This document shows, in pieces, positions 12,849-23,239 of a stretch of DNA of 64,000 bases. Each line of letters starts with the position of its first letter. Position 1 is the stretch's first letter. The DNA is taken from NCBI GenBank assembly GCA_903813345.2, contig CAIIXF020000004.1:2253525-2317524 (forward strand). The letters run 5' to 3'. Source of the stretch: Owenia fusiformis. Lineage: Eukaryota > Annelida > Polychaeta > Sabellida > Oweniidae. A program made the position numbers and the translations under genes. The notes under the pieces were generated by a model, which searched no databases, was not told where the DNA came from, and was given only the letters and a program-made list of their open reading frames with translations.

Positions 12849-13121
12849 ATTCGAAAAGGACTGTATTCACGCCTTCTAGGAACTGTGACTGTGAACAAAG
12901 ACAATATTTCACCCTGTTTTTAGTCGTCGATACAACATCTGGTAATATCATGAGTGATATCATAACGGCGAGCCGAAGTAATGGCGGTCATTAATGAATA
13001 TTCGAAAAATATTTGTGAGTTTTCATGTTCGAAAAATGACGGACAGAACAGAAAACTTTTGTGCCTAGTTCTGCAGTAAATATTCGTATATATAATACCT
13101 GCTCCAAGGTCTATATTTCTT
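12849..13121. repeat. Foldback-family repeat, copy C (left hairpin arm deleted)
   Basis: Shares with the copies at 48101 and 62996 the start ATTCGAA...CTGTATT, the ATCATAACGGCGAGCC and TAATGGCGG blocks, the GAGTTTTCATGTTCGAA segment, and the end GGTCTATATTTCTT. The left arm of the terminal hairpin is missing; the right arm is present. The TGACGTCA box of the other copies reads TGATATCA here (12955-12962). Confidence 0.75.
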
Positions 13122-13410
13122 GAAAATATTTATGATCCGCACCCTATCCAATATGTCTCTGTCAGGCTGAATAATGTCAGTTTGTCACTTTTAATTCGAG
13201 GCGGAGCTGCTCATATGTTTAAAGCCATTTATGATATTAAAATCAATGTAACTTGTTGCTTGAATTAAGTACATTATCCTGACAACCTCCAATATCATTT
13301 AAACATTTTCTATTAAAACGCGCATGTTTACTCATTTCTTAGTTTTGAGGAACGATTTCAAAAAAATAAAAAGTGATGACATTTTTCCACTCTGTAGGTA
13401 TATCAACCAT

Positions 13411-13661
13411 TATTCCATAATACTACTGTTTTCCCAGGGAAATATGAAGGAATAAAAATCGTATTGAATCGTATTACATGAAAAAATCGTATTGTCCCCG
13501 GGAAAAAAATCGTATTGGAGCGTATTACATGAAAAAATCGTATTGTCCCCGGGAAAAAAATCGTATTGGAGCATATTAACCTATTTTCGGTTTCCCGGTT
13601 ATTTTTTCCCAGTATCTGCATTTTCCAAATGTAGCATTTTAGAGGGGTGTATTATGGAATA
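13411..13661. repeat. Small TIR element with internal 51-bp tandem repeat
   Basis: Ends are inverted copies of TATTCCATAATAC (13411-13423 and 13649-13661). Inside, a ~51-bp unit containing CGTATTACATGAAAAAATCG and TTGTCCCCGGGAAAAAAATC is repeated twice in tandem. MITE-like and non-coding; the minus-strand open frame across it only reads the tandem repeat. Confidence 0.7.
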
Positions 13662-13866
13662 AATAGGTTATTTCTGGTCGGGATTGAATATGGGTTTTAT
13701 TCCTCGGACAATATGATATTGACCTTGGGCTATATGATATTGACACTCGGTCGCTGCGCTCCCTCGGTCAATATCATATTACCCTTCGGTCAATATCATA
13801 TCGTCCCTCGGAATAAAACCCATATTCAATCCCTCCCAGTAAATAACCTATATTTATCCCATGGTT
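13649..13866. repeat. ~218-bp palindrome
   Basis: The left arm (TAGGTTATTTCTGG, GGGATTGAATATGGGTTTTA, CAATATGATATTGACC) is answered in reverse order by the right arm (CAATATCATAT, TAAAACCCATATTCAATCCC, AGTAAATAACCTA), with the centre near CGGTCGCTGCGCTCCC. It shares its left edge with the right TIR of the preceding element, so the two may be one composite element. Confidence 0.85.
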
Positions 13867-13946
13867 GCAAGGATATAGATCGAATATCACATGAAGATAT
13901 ATTTGATATTTGGATCAAGATATCATATTTTATAAAATAATTCACA

Positions 13947-14033
13947 AACCATCGAATATCACTTTTAAACTATCGAATATCACGTCTTAAAAAGTGATAT
14001 TCGATGGTTTGAAAAGTGATATTCGATGGTTTC
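13947..14033. repeat. Hairpin of GATATTCGATGGTTT repeats
   Basis: Two copies of AACCATCGAATATCAC or a variant face two copies of GTGATATTCGATGGTTT. The same motif, with a GATATC-rich neighbourhood, recurs at 52288-52312, so it belongs to a dispersed family. Confidence 0.75.
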
Positions 14034-14040
14034 AAATTTT

Positions 14041-14990
14041 TTCAAAAAAATTCTTTTTAATTTTTTAAAAATAGTTTTGAAAAAATTCAAAATTTCAAAA
14101 AAATGTCAACAGGACAGATATTTATACTTTGCAAAGGTCAAGGGTGCTTGACCTTATCATGGTCAAGTATCCACCGATGGCAAAATATCCTACAATAAAA
14201 TCTCATCTATAGCGAGTTACCCCAATGAGTTGATAAGCAAATGACTAGATAAAAGCCTGGATGTTGAATATTGATTTTGCCCATCTAGAAAGTTAATTGT
14301 GTACATTATTACTATGTGTATTTACAGATGAAAAACTTATTTTATACAGTTATAACTGAATTATTGGTATGCAGTTGTATTCATTAAATATACAATCCCT
14401 TTGTTTTTACTTCCAATTTTATTCATTTACACAAATGGGAAATCAATGTATCTGAACAACAGATGAATCTATTAATGAGTCATTAAACCAAAGACTAATA
14501 AGTGAAAGAACTGATAACTAGTTTATTGTTGTATACGATTTTAAATTCTGCTTTCAAGTACTACATAAAAATCTCAGAAAACAACACTTGCTTAATGCCA
14601 ATGATTCATTTTGACCAACGGAATGTACAATACGTATGCATAACTCATCTAAGACATGGAAATGTAAAAGGCCTGACGTAAGATGTTTGACGGAGGGAAG
14701 GAGGAAGGTTGGGGGTGGGGTTGGTTGACCAGTCAGGTACTTCTAAGATGATTACTTTAGACGTACATCTTACTGCAAATGTTAACAATATAAGGACACA
14801 TGATGGCAAGGGAATGTTGTTGTCATCTGAATATTCTGTTTGTCATACGATAATGCTCCAGGCCATGCAAATACATCTCTCGTGTCATTGCATTCTCCTT
14901 TCCCGATGAACTTTTAAGCTTCTTGATCATTGCAGCAGTTTTTGTTTTGCAAAGTGACCTTTGCCAGTTGTTGTATTTTAAACTCATATC
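14041..14990. other. Intergenic / 5' flank of dioxygenase gene
   Basis: AT-rich, with long A/T runs at 14037-14105. No recognisable gene. The last few hundred bases must hold the promoter of the next gene, but no clear TATA or initiator could be singled out. Confidence 0.4.
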
Positions 14991-15578
14991 ATGAGAAAAG
15001 TCGTATCGTTTGCAGTAGGAGTTACATGTGCCTTACTTTTTACAACATCGGCGCAATACTGCGAACCAACAACAGAAGATGTCCTTGGACCGTTTTACAA
15101 ACCGGATACATCGAAAAATGACCACATCTGCATGCGATATCAAAATCATACCTTTCTACCAAAAATTACCATGACAGGACACATAAAGAATGTTGACTGT
15201 GAACCAGTGAACGGCGTTAAGGTTGAGATTTGGCAGACAGATGATGAAGGAAAATACCACAACGACCAAACCTGCAGAGGTTACGTCGTCTCAGAAAATA
15301 ACGGGTCATTCAGTTTTGAAACGATTCATCCCGGACGTTATAAACTCGGTGATCACTTCAGACCATCGCACATACACATGCTCTTCACTAAGCCTGGATA
15401 TCATAATCTAATCACTCAGATATATTTTGAAGGAGATCAATACTTAGGAGAAAACGATGGGTGCCCCCCTGCAATCTGCCATTCCGACGATCAAAGAAGA
15501 ATCATTGGCCTAAAGAAAGTGTTGTCTTCTAAAAACTTCGAGGGTACTTTCGAAGTAGTACTTGAAAACAGAATTTAA
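14991..15578 (+). CDS. Secreted intradiol ring-cleavage dioxygenase
   Basis: Single-exon gene, 195 aa, ATG at 14991. Residues 1-21 are a signal peptide (VVSFAVGVTCALLFTTSA). The rest is a compact intradiol dioxygenase fold of the protocatechuate 3,4-/catechol 1,2-dioxygenase superfamily, which opens catechol rings between the hydroxyls using non-haem Fe(III). The four expected iron ligands are visible: Tyr89 (EIWQTDDEGKYH), Tyr117 (TIHPGRY), His127 and His129 (FRPSHIH). GPFYKPD near the N-terminus and IYFEGDQY..ENDGC downstream are further family blocks. Cysteines at 24, 47, 70, 95, 158 and 163 fit disulfides in a secreted enzyme. It has no N-terminal dimer domain like that of bacterial catechol dioxygenases. 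A tandem paralogue lies 2.9 kb downstream on the same strand. The substrate is unknown; dietary or environmental catechols are plausible. Confidence 0.93.
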   Translation: MRKVVSFAVGVTCALLFTTSAQYCEPTTEDVLGPFYKPDTSKNDHICMRYQNHTFLPKITMTGHIKNVDCEPVNGVKVEIWQTDDEGKYHNDQTCRGYVVSENNGSFSFETIHPGRYKLGDHFRPSHIHMLFTKPGYHNLITQIYFEGDQYLGENDGCPPAICHSDDQRRIIGLKKVLSSKNFEGTFEVVLENRI

Positions 15579-17469
15579 AACCGTAACGTCATGTCCAGCT
15601 CGGTACCGAATGTGGCATAAAAATAATGATATACCCATGAGATGTTATTTGCAATGTGCCCAATCGACCATTTGAGAATGTATGCATCGATTTTGATGGA
15701 CTCGAGAAAACTGCAAAGTAAGCAGCCACGTGATTTTACATTACTTTGAAAATCCTTAAAAGTATAGAAATTAACACTCAGGTATAATGCAATTAAATGA
15801 CGCTGATTGCCGAAGAAAAACAATAAAAAATAACTTTTTTAAGATTTAAATAGAAGTTTAAGTTACAAATATGTAATTGAAAATATAATATGGATCCGAT
15901 CAAACTTAAACGTGTTAACAATTTGATAAATAAGGATGATATTACAATTAAAATGTCTTAATATATATAACAGAATGTCGATAGACGATCGAGACAAGTT
16001 ATGTAGAGTCTTAAGCTACACACCCTGCTGTTGTGTAGCTATGGTAACCAGATGCCTATATGTTAATTTTTTAATTTATGGCTCAGCTTTACACAAAATG
16101 AAACTATTATATAGTGGGTGATGAAGGCCAAATGTATACATGATTCATCAACTATAACATTTTAGAGCAAACCGTGGAGAACTTTAGGATCAACCCTAGG
16201 CTAGTAAAAACGTACTTTACAAAACTACCAACGAAGCTTTAAAAGGGAACTGTTCGTACAAACTTGAAAAAATCAATATCACTTTTCTTTATCTCAACAA
16301 ACAACAAGTCTCAATTAACATATCTAAAATCCTAATAATAAATAAAAACAGGAATTAACTTTTGTAATTTCAAAATATATTTTGTAATTTCAAAAACTTC
16401 AATTTTATTTTATAAAATATGTAGAATCTTTCAAAAATTCGATTAAAATGTTCATGATTTCACGATCAATTAAAAAATATAATTATCTATGAAAAAATAT
16501 ATTCTTTTCGGGATCAAAATGATTCATGAAAATTAAATTATTAATCTAAAAATATTTTTGAAAAAAGTTATTTTGCAATTTAGTGATCTTGAAAATTGTC
16601 AAGTAATTTTGATTTTGCGAAAGTCTTTTTAATTTTGCAAAATCTCCTTTACAGAAGACTTTTGCAAAATCAGATACCTATGCATTTTCAATATTAGTTT
16701 GTAAAATCATTTTTGATTTTTTTTAGTAAATTTGATTTTTCCATTTTTCATAAATATTTTGAAATTAAGAAAAATGTTTTCGGTATTACAAAAGTCCTAT
16801 TTTAATTTAAATTTTAAGATTTCAGAAGTTTTCTTGTAAATTTTCATAAGTTTGATGAGATTAAGAAAAACAAATCTTTTTTCAAAATTGTAACAATGTC
16901 CCTTTTGAACTACCAGTGTTTATTCGAGTTGGTCATTTTAAAATAGTTTCGTTTGATTCACGGTACATCTTGAATATAGTATGATATATGATTAATACAA
17001 TATACAAAATTGTAATATCAATGTCGTTTTTAGATTGATCATCAATCTTTTTATATGAAAAGGGTAAATACATGTATATAAGTCAATGGAATGAATCATT
17101 TTATTTATTCACTTGAAATCCAAGCTCTAAAATCGGTTGAAACCAGAGAATTTTTTATTTTTGCCACCTTTTGACATTTATGCTCAACTTAGTAAAATCA
17201 GACGACAGAGAGATAATTTCTACACATTTTAAAAGAATTTTTGTGTAAATTGGATTAAATTGTTCAAATAAGAGCAATCTTACTGAAAATCTTTGTGACG
17301 GATAAACTCGTCACTCTTGGTTTCAAGGTCCTTTCTGAGGTGACAATAAATCTCGTCACTCCAGGTAGTGAAGAGGCTATTAGATACTAGAGTGTTTATA
17401 ATTTTTGCCAGGTTTCGCCAAATTATTATCCTATACATACACTCTATATATTATAATATATAAAAAAGG

Positions 17470-17608
17470 GTTATGTACTGGGAGGTTTTGGATATGGGGT
17501 TTATCCAGAGGGAGATGTGTATATCTACCTGAGGGACCGTAGGGACCGAAGGTAGATGTGCATATCTCACGAGGGATGAACTCAATATCCAAAGCGACCG
17601 TACATAAC
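17470..17608. repeat. ~139-bp palindrome
   Basis: GTTATGTAC...TTGGATAT...GTAGATGTGCATATCT is mirrored: left arm GTTATGTACTGGGAGGTTTT, right arm ending CGACCGTACATAAC, with the centre near AGGGACCGTAGGGACC. It resembles in design the palindrome at 13649 but has a different sequence. Confidence 0.8.
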
Positions 17609-17614
17609 TGCTTT

Positions 17615-17883
17615 ATCCTATACCAAGTAGAGTTTTCAGGGGCATATGGCCATTTCAACAGTTCAAGGTGTAAAAATAAACAAATCATTCATATGCAAAG
17701 TCATTTTATTGCATTTCTACTACTTACCGGAAGCGGGAAGATATGCACCGAAGCGGGAAGATATGCACCGAAGCGGGAGATATGGCGGGAGATATGGAGG
17801 TTCTGGATATGGAAACCTCAAAATCAGGATACGGGATATATCTTACCAACTTATCTCCCTAAAACTCTACTTGGCATAGGATA
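17615..17883. repeat. Inverted-repeat element with 20-bp tandem core
   Basis: The ends TATCCTATACCAAGTAGAGT and ACTCTACTTGGCATAGGATA are inverted. Inside, GAAGCGGGAAGATATGCACC is repeated twice, plus a partial third copy (17729-17790). It lies only 7 bp from the previous palindrome. Confidence 0.75.
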
Positions 17884-18445
17884 AAATATTATATTTCAAA
17901 TAGTTCATCATATCTTACATATCATATATAATGGACTTAAACTTATTTGCATAGAATAGTCATTGTTGACTAAACCAGCTGATGATTGAAATGCAATATC
18001 GATTATGATTAAACGAATTGAGTACAAGTTTTCCATTAGATGAGAGATAGATGCCCTAAATATAGAATTTGGAATAATATATGCGTGAGACTTTGTGAGG
18101 CTCAGTTAGTGAGACTTTAAAGTTTGGAGTTCAACTAAAAATAAGACTTCATAACAAACAATAGTTTTTATTTATTGCCGTTTATGGGTGAATAATTACA
18201 TTTATTAAAGTCAATGTCAACACACAAGATAAACACCAGAGTATGATTTAATTGCTTACAATATAAACGTAGGATGGAAAACTATTGTGATGATGCTATT
18301 AAACTTGGTAAACAATGCTCTATAGTAATTCCCATAACATGTGGTATATCAGTTCAATTATAGCTACAATTTATATTGTACCGTTTCATCATTAAAATAC
18401 CCGTGTAGTTGGATTATTAGCAAAAAAAGAAGTATACATTTGACC

Positions 18446-19102
18446 ATGACAATAGCTGGGTTCGTACTCATAGGATTTCTATCGGTTTCGACATCAACAG
18501 GAAAAACATGTGAACCAACACGAGAAGATGTTTTAGGACCGTTTTATAAACCAGATACATCGAAAAATGACCACATATGCATGAGATACGAAAATTATAC
18601 CAATTTACCAAAGACATCGCTAACAGGATATGTAAGAAATGAGAACTGTAATCCATTATATGATGTAAAAATTGAGATTTGGCAGACAGATGATCATGGG
18701 GATTATCACAGAGACGACACCTGTAGGGGGTTTGTCGTCTCTGATACAGACGGGTTCTTCAAATTTGAAACGATACACCCAGGACGCTACTTGAACGGTC
18801 GTCAGTTTAGACCATCGCATATTCATTTGTACATTACTAAGTCTGGATACCACAGTCTCGTAACTCAGATCTATTTTGAAGGGGATCCATATCTTGGTGA
18901 AAACGACGGTTGCCCACCTCCATATTGTGGCTCCGATGACCCCAAAAGAATCGTCGGTTTGGAGGAAGCTGGATCTACGATGAAAGGGTCTTTCGATATT
19001 ATCCTTAGTGGAAGTAGAGATACAATCAACGTTCAAAACGATAAAAGAGAGAAGAAAGACAAAGAAACAGGTGGGGTGAAAGTTCACGATCGAAATATTT
19101 GA
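18446..19102 (+). CDS. Secreted intradiol ring-cleavage dioxygenase (paralogue)
   Basis: Single-exon gene, 218 aa, from the ATG at 18446; the longer frame upstream has only a non-ATG start. Signal peptide about 1-19 (TIAGFVLIGFLSVSTSTG). Iron ligands: Tyr87 (WQTDDHGDYH), Tyr114 (TIHPGRY), His124 and His126 (FRPSHIH). It shares the blocks CEPT.EDVLGPFYKPDTSK, IYFEGDPYLGENDGCPP and the disulfide-type cysteines with the copy at 14991, and is clearly a tandem duplicate. It differs by a 25-30 residue charged tail (NDKREKKDKETGG) absent from the other copy. The absence of introns in all copies could reflect origin by horizontal transfer or retroposition, but the sequence alone does not decide. The minus-strand frame across it is a shadow. 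Confidence 0.93.
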   Translation: MTIAGFVLIGFLSVSTSTGKTCEPTREDVLGPFYKPDTSKNDHICMRYENYTNLPKTSLTGYVRNENCNPLYDVKIEIWQTDDHGDYHRDDTCRGFVVSDTDGFFKFETIHPGRYLNGRQFRPSHIHLYITKSGYHSLVTQIYFEGDPYLGENDGCPPPYCGSDDPKRIVGLEEAGSTMKGSFDIILSGSRDTINVQNDKREKKDKETGGVKVHDRNI

Positions 19103-20043
19103 TTTTAAAAGTAAAAAGTAATATAACGCATGGAATAGTTTCTATCAATCAGAGAATAAGCTTTCAGAATAAATCTGCATCTCACTGAGAAAGGTAAATT
19201 ATTACATGTGTATAGGGAGATAGGAAATTGATAAACTTATGATGGCGAGGCTTATTCTTATAAACCTCAATTCAATAATAAACGTGAATATTGTTAAGCT
19301 GCTTTTACACTAATACATGTAAATGGTTAAAAGGTATGTTTTTACTTTCCGGGAGTTTGTCTTTTTCTATTTTCTAGTTCTTCAGATTTTTAAAATATTT
19401 TCTACATATATAAATCTAAAATTAAAAACCAGTTGAAAAATAGATATATCTAATGTCCTAATTCCAATGCAGTTGAATTTCAAGGAATTTGAGGTGGATT
19501 TGTTTTATTAAATGCACATATTACCATGATGATTAATTGACTATTAAATACATATGAATTCAATAAAATCAACAATTGGAAAACAGATAAGGTTGGTGTG
19601 AATTTGACCTAGGCTATGTACTTAAAACGGATACTTTAGTATGTGTAGATCCCTTGATCTACCCTCTATTTTCCATTCCTTGTCCCTTATGCCCCCCCCC
19701 CCCCTTCTCTACCACTTCCCCCTCCTTCCCCCTTCTTACTCAAATATCTTCATTTTGAGTTATACACACTAAAAATATTTTGAAAATCTATTTTGTCTAG
19801 GATGTGAATAAACTTATTTTGTAGAAGATTGGTTGAACAAAGTAACAGAACTCTTTCAGGATTAGATTTGTCTCATGTCCATTTGTAATATTTACAGTAA
19901 TCATATTTGAAATCTCTTTTGTGAATAAACTTGTTTTGTAAACGATTGGCTCTAGATAGGAATAAAGTTCATTAATTTTCACTTAGCACTGATATATATT
20001 CTTTTTTACTTTGTAAATGGTTGCACAATCATCTTATTTGCAG
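19103..20043. other. Intergenic; missing 5' exon of next gene not found
   Basis: Holds a C-run near 19692 and AT-rich sequence. I looked for an exon with ATG plus signal peptide and a phase-1 donor to precede the VWC exons and found none. It may lie further upstream, beyond the dioxygenase genes, or use a poorly conserved short exon. Confidence 0.4.
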
Positions 20044-22861
20044 CGGGCCATTGCGACTATAATGATAAAACAAAGAGAAATGGAACTACCTTTAAACATG
20101 CTGACAAATGCAACAAATGTGAATGTTTGAACGGTATGTTATTTGTTATTATCTTTTTTGAATGTTATATGGTTTATGAACGTCATGATATACTAAATAA
20201 AAAAACAGAATAAAAACAGAAAACACGTACGTGTACTGCTAGTTTTGGTTTAGTGTTTTAAGGCACTTCCATGCTAACAATCGATGTACTATGTAAATAT
20301 TGATGTTGGATTTATATTTCTTTAGTTTTATAACATGTATATCAAATCTAGTATACTATTGGGTTTGTTTCGCCTAAGGGTTACAATGTTTATTTTAAAA
20401 CAACTATGATATTTGAATTATCTAGTCTAACAATTACAATGTCTGTATCAAATCTAGTGTACTATTGGATCTAAAGTTAACAATATTTTTATTAAAACTA
20501 CTTAAATGTCTTTAATATTGGGTGTATATGTTCTGAAGTATATAATATGTTTATTAAACTATGTATTAAATATGCTTTAAGGAATTGTAAAATGTTCCAA
20601 CAAGAAAAGGTGTTCTGGCTGCAAGTATGAAGGAACACGTCATAAAAATGGAGAATATTTCTTCTCGAGTGACAAATGTAAAAAATGCATCTGCATTTCT
20701 GGGTCGAAAAAAGCTAAATGTGAAGAAATACAATGTGGTAAGTTTATATAAATTTTCTAGTTTCTGCATTTTTACTTCTTTAATATGTTATATTTTAATA
20801 TATCAAAATTGAATCAATTGTACCTATTCCAAAACCCATATTGACATATGGAATAGGATTTGATTAGTACTGATGTTAGTGATTGGTTTTCCTATCGCTT
20901 TGCGTATTCAAAGTGAATACGTGAAAACTACATGAACGCATCATAGAAACGTTATACTTTTTTGCCTTGTATTTCAAGAGCCAACAACATGTACTTATGG
21001 TGACAGACAGTACAAGAAAGGCAAGCAATGGTTGGCTGATGACAAATGTAATAAATGTAAATGCAGATTAACAGGTAATGTTACGTTGGTGCAAAATTAG
21101 ATGTTAACGTGCATGTACAGAATTTTACAATGGTACATTCTCGACATTGCATTTCTTATCACTGGTACTCACCTAGTTACGCTGACGCATCGTCAAGATG
21201 GAAGAACTTCCAGGCTTCGTTTTTTGTAAGATATTTTTATTTCTCGATTCTACACCACTCATACGTCAATTTGTGGACAATAATTTGTCTCAAATGTAAA
21301 GTTAAGGAAAGCGCGGTTCTATGTTTGGTATATTAACGAAGACGCAATTCACATATTTAGTCCCTCACTTTTGTTACTTTGACGATCTTCGTGGATATTG
21401 CCAATGTGACAATTGTATGTGAATTGCGTCTTCGTTAGATCTCTCCCAATTTGACACTTGTGCTTCCTGATAGTGGAGATTTGGGGTTATCCTAGATCTA
21501 AATTAATGTTTTTGTTAATCACAGGCAGTGGCTTGGAGTCAGTGTGCAGCGATAGCAGATTGTGTAGAATGTGCATCTACAAGGGAGATAGATACAAAGT
21601 GGGGGATGTCTTCCAGGAGACTGATTGTAGACGCTGTGAGTGCCACATAAAGAACAATACCGTTTGCAACATAACATGTGGTAAGTAAGAATCGGTATTC
21701 ATTATTATCAGCGACAGAGTCGCAGGCCCAGGAATTTCTAAGGGAACTCAGTCTCTACAGCATTTATATAAATATTCCAAAGCGTATGATCAGACTTGAT
21801 CGGTCAAGTCGGTCTTGCAACATGTTCCTAGCTAAGTTTCAACACCCTTACCCATTCCTTAGCTATCACATAAGCCTTGTAGGTTAATAAATTCTCGATT
21901 GGAGGGGGGAGGGGGATGTTAGACATTGTTTCTTTTCACGTTAGATTATGGTTTTGGGATATACATGTAGGGTCTACTTTTCTTATGACAGATTTACACT
22001 TACAGTTTGCTTTTCTTGTTGGGTTTCTTTAAAGTTTTTAGTCACCCTTCCCTTTGGCATTTGTGCTTATATATTTAATAAATTAATTTTTGTATTTGAT
22101 GTGATGGGCGATATCTTGCTGCAAAACTATTTTTCCCACTTTGTATACATGCCGTGCCCCGTTGTCTGCCCCAAAGTTTTCACACAGTTGCGGACGGTAA
22201 CCCCACTCGACCTAAGTATGACAAGTCCATAAAAACCTGCCTAGGGAAATAAAGCAAATGTGACAGACGAGAGGCTTGATGAAAGACGAATTTACTTTTA
22301 GATTACTGTTCTTCAAATGGAAGACAGTACCGGACAGGAGAAAAGTGGAGACACGCCGATAGATGCAACGAGTGTCGATGCAAAGAAGGTAAATGTACAT
22401 GTATGCAGTTTTTGTTTGATCTTTTCTTGATGACCTACTGTGTGCAAAGTTTTTGAATATCGATGTACGATATACGTAATCAATCTCAATATTTTACCCG
22501 TATATTATGTGAATTAAATAGATGCACATGCCGTACAGATTCAATAGTAAGATGACCGGATATGACCTGAATACTTGATATAGCAAATTGATCAGTACAT
22601 TACAAAAGACAGACACTGACAAAGACTAGCCCTAAATTAAACGGCATACGGTGTCAAAATTAATAAGCATTGCCAAACTCTTGTTAGTTGTCAAGCTTCT
22701 CTATTGTTTAGGATTGGTCATCTGTTCAGACCTCGCAAAGTGTAAGACGTGTTTGGTTGGAGGCATCACTTATAAGTCCGGCGAGGACTTCCTACTAGAT
22801 GGCTGTGTTGAATGCAAATGTGTGGCCAGTAACCGTCTTGACTGCTCAAGTAGATGTGAAG
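20044..22861 (+). CDS. VWC-module exons of a mosaic serine protease gene (5' part, incomplete)
   Basis: Six exons, all phase 1-1, with AG/GT borders: 20044-20133, 20582-20737, 20979-21074, 21525-21680, 22302-22388 and 22712-22861. They alternate short (~90 nt) and long (~155 nt), so a two-exon unit has been triplicated. Each unit gives two cysteine-rich modules of von Willebrand factor C type: C-x-Y-x-G-x-x-Y/H-x-x-G-x-x-F/W, then CxxCxC, then two later cysteines. Examples are CKYEGTRHKNGEYF..CKKCIC and CIYKGDRYKVGDVF..CRRCEC. Six modules in all. VWC modules mediate protein binding outside the cell. The last exon joins in phase to the protease exons at 23240. No start codon or signal peptide exon was found, so the protein may have further modules. 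Confidence 0.85.
21334..21437. repeat. 104-bp MITE with perfect 22-bp TIRs
   Basis: TAACGAAGACGCAATTCACA plus TA is repeated as an exact inverted copy at 21416-21437. It lies in an intron of the VWC-protease gene. Confidence 0.9.
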
Positions 22862-23239
22862 GTACGCCGTATATTCTTATATCGTTTACACACTAACATA
22901 TATGAAATGTTGATTTTATCAAAATTTTAGGATGCTTGTGGTTGTTTCGTTACGAAAACATTTACCGTTTTCCAGTTTTCTTCAATTAATGCCCTTCGTA
23001 TGTCTACTTTTGATCCTTGCAATTTCTTTTCTCTCTTGACATGATAAGTATAACCAGTTCAGGAGAGAAATGGGCTTTCAAATATATCCTATTTGGCTGG
23101 ATATTAAGAATATTCAAGTATACTGTAGCTATAATATCAAGAGAGAAATGCTTGCAGGGCAGCTTGCAATGAATGCCCCTTTGATAGGATGATTGTCAAT
23201 TATTAGATGTAATAAAATATTTATACATGGGGATTGAAG

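Larger units (their letters stand above)
15579..18445. other. Spacer between dioxygenase paralogues
   Basis: No gene recognised. 16260-16900 is very AT-rich with many diverged TTTTGAAAAAT-type words. Two consecutive palindromes occupy 17470-17883 (listed separately). The open frame leading into the next gene from 18341 starts at a GTG and is not the likely start. Confidence 0.5.

Noticed and set aside
18341-18445. N-terminal extension of the second dioxygenase
   Set aside because: Opens at GTG; starting at the ATG at 18446 yields a signal peptide like that of the sister copy.
18656-19087. 143-aa minus-strand open frame across the second dioxygenase gene
   Set aside because: Exact antisense shadow of a clear coding exon; it has no domain of its own.
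19956-20043. Hydrophobic in-frame stretch before the first VWC exon as a signal peptide
   Set aside because: No ATG in the frame, and T-rich sequence is expected before a splice acceptor; not callable without cDNA.
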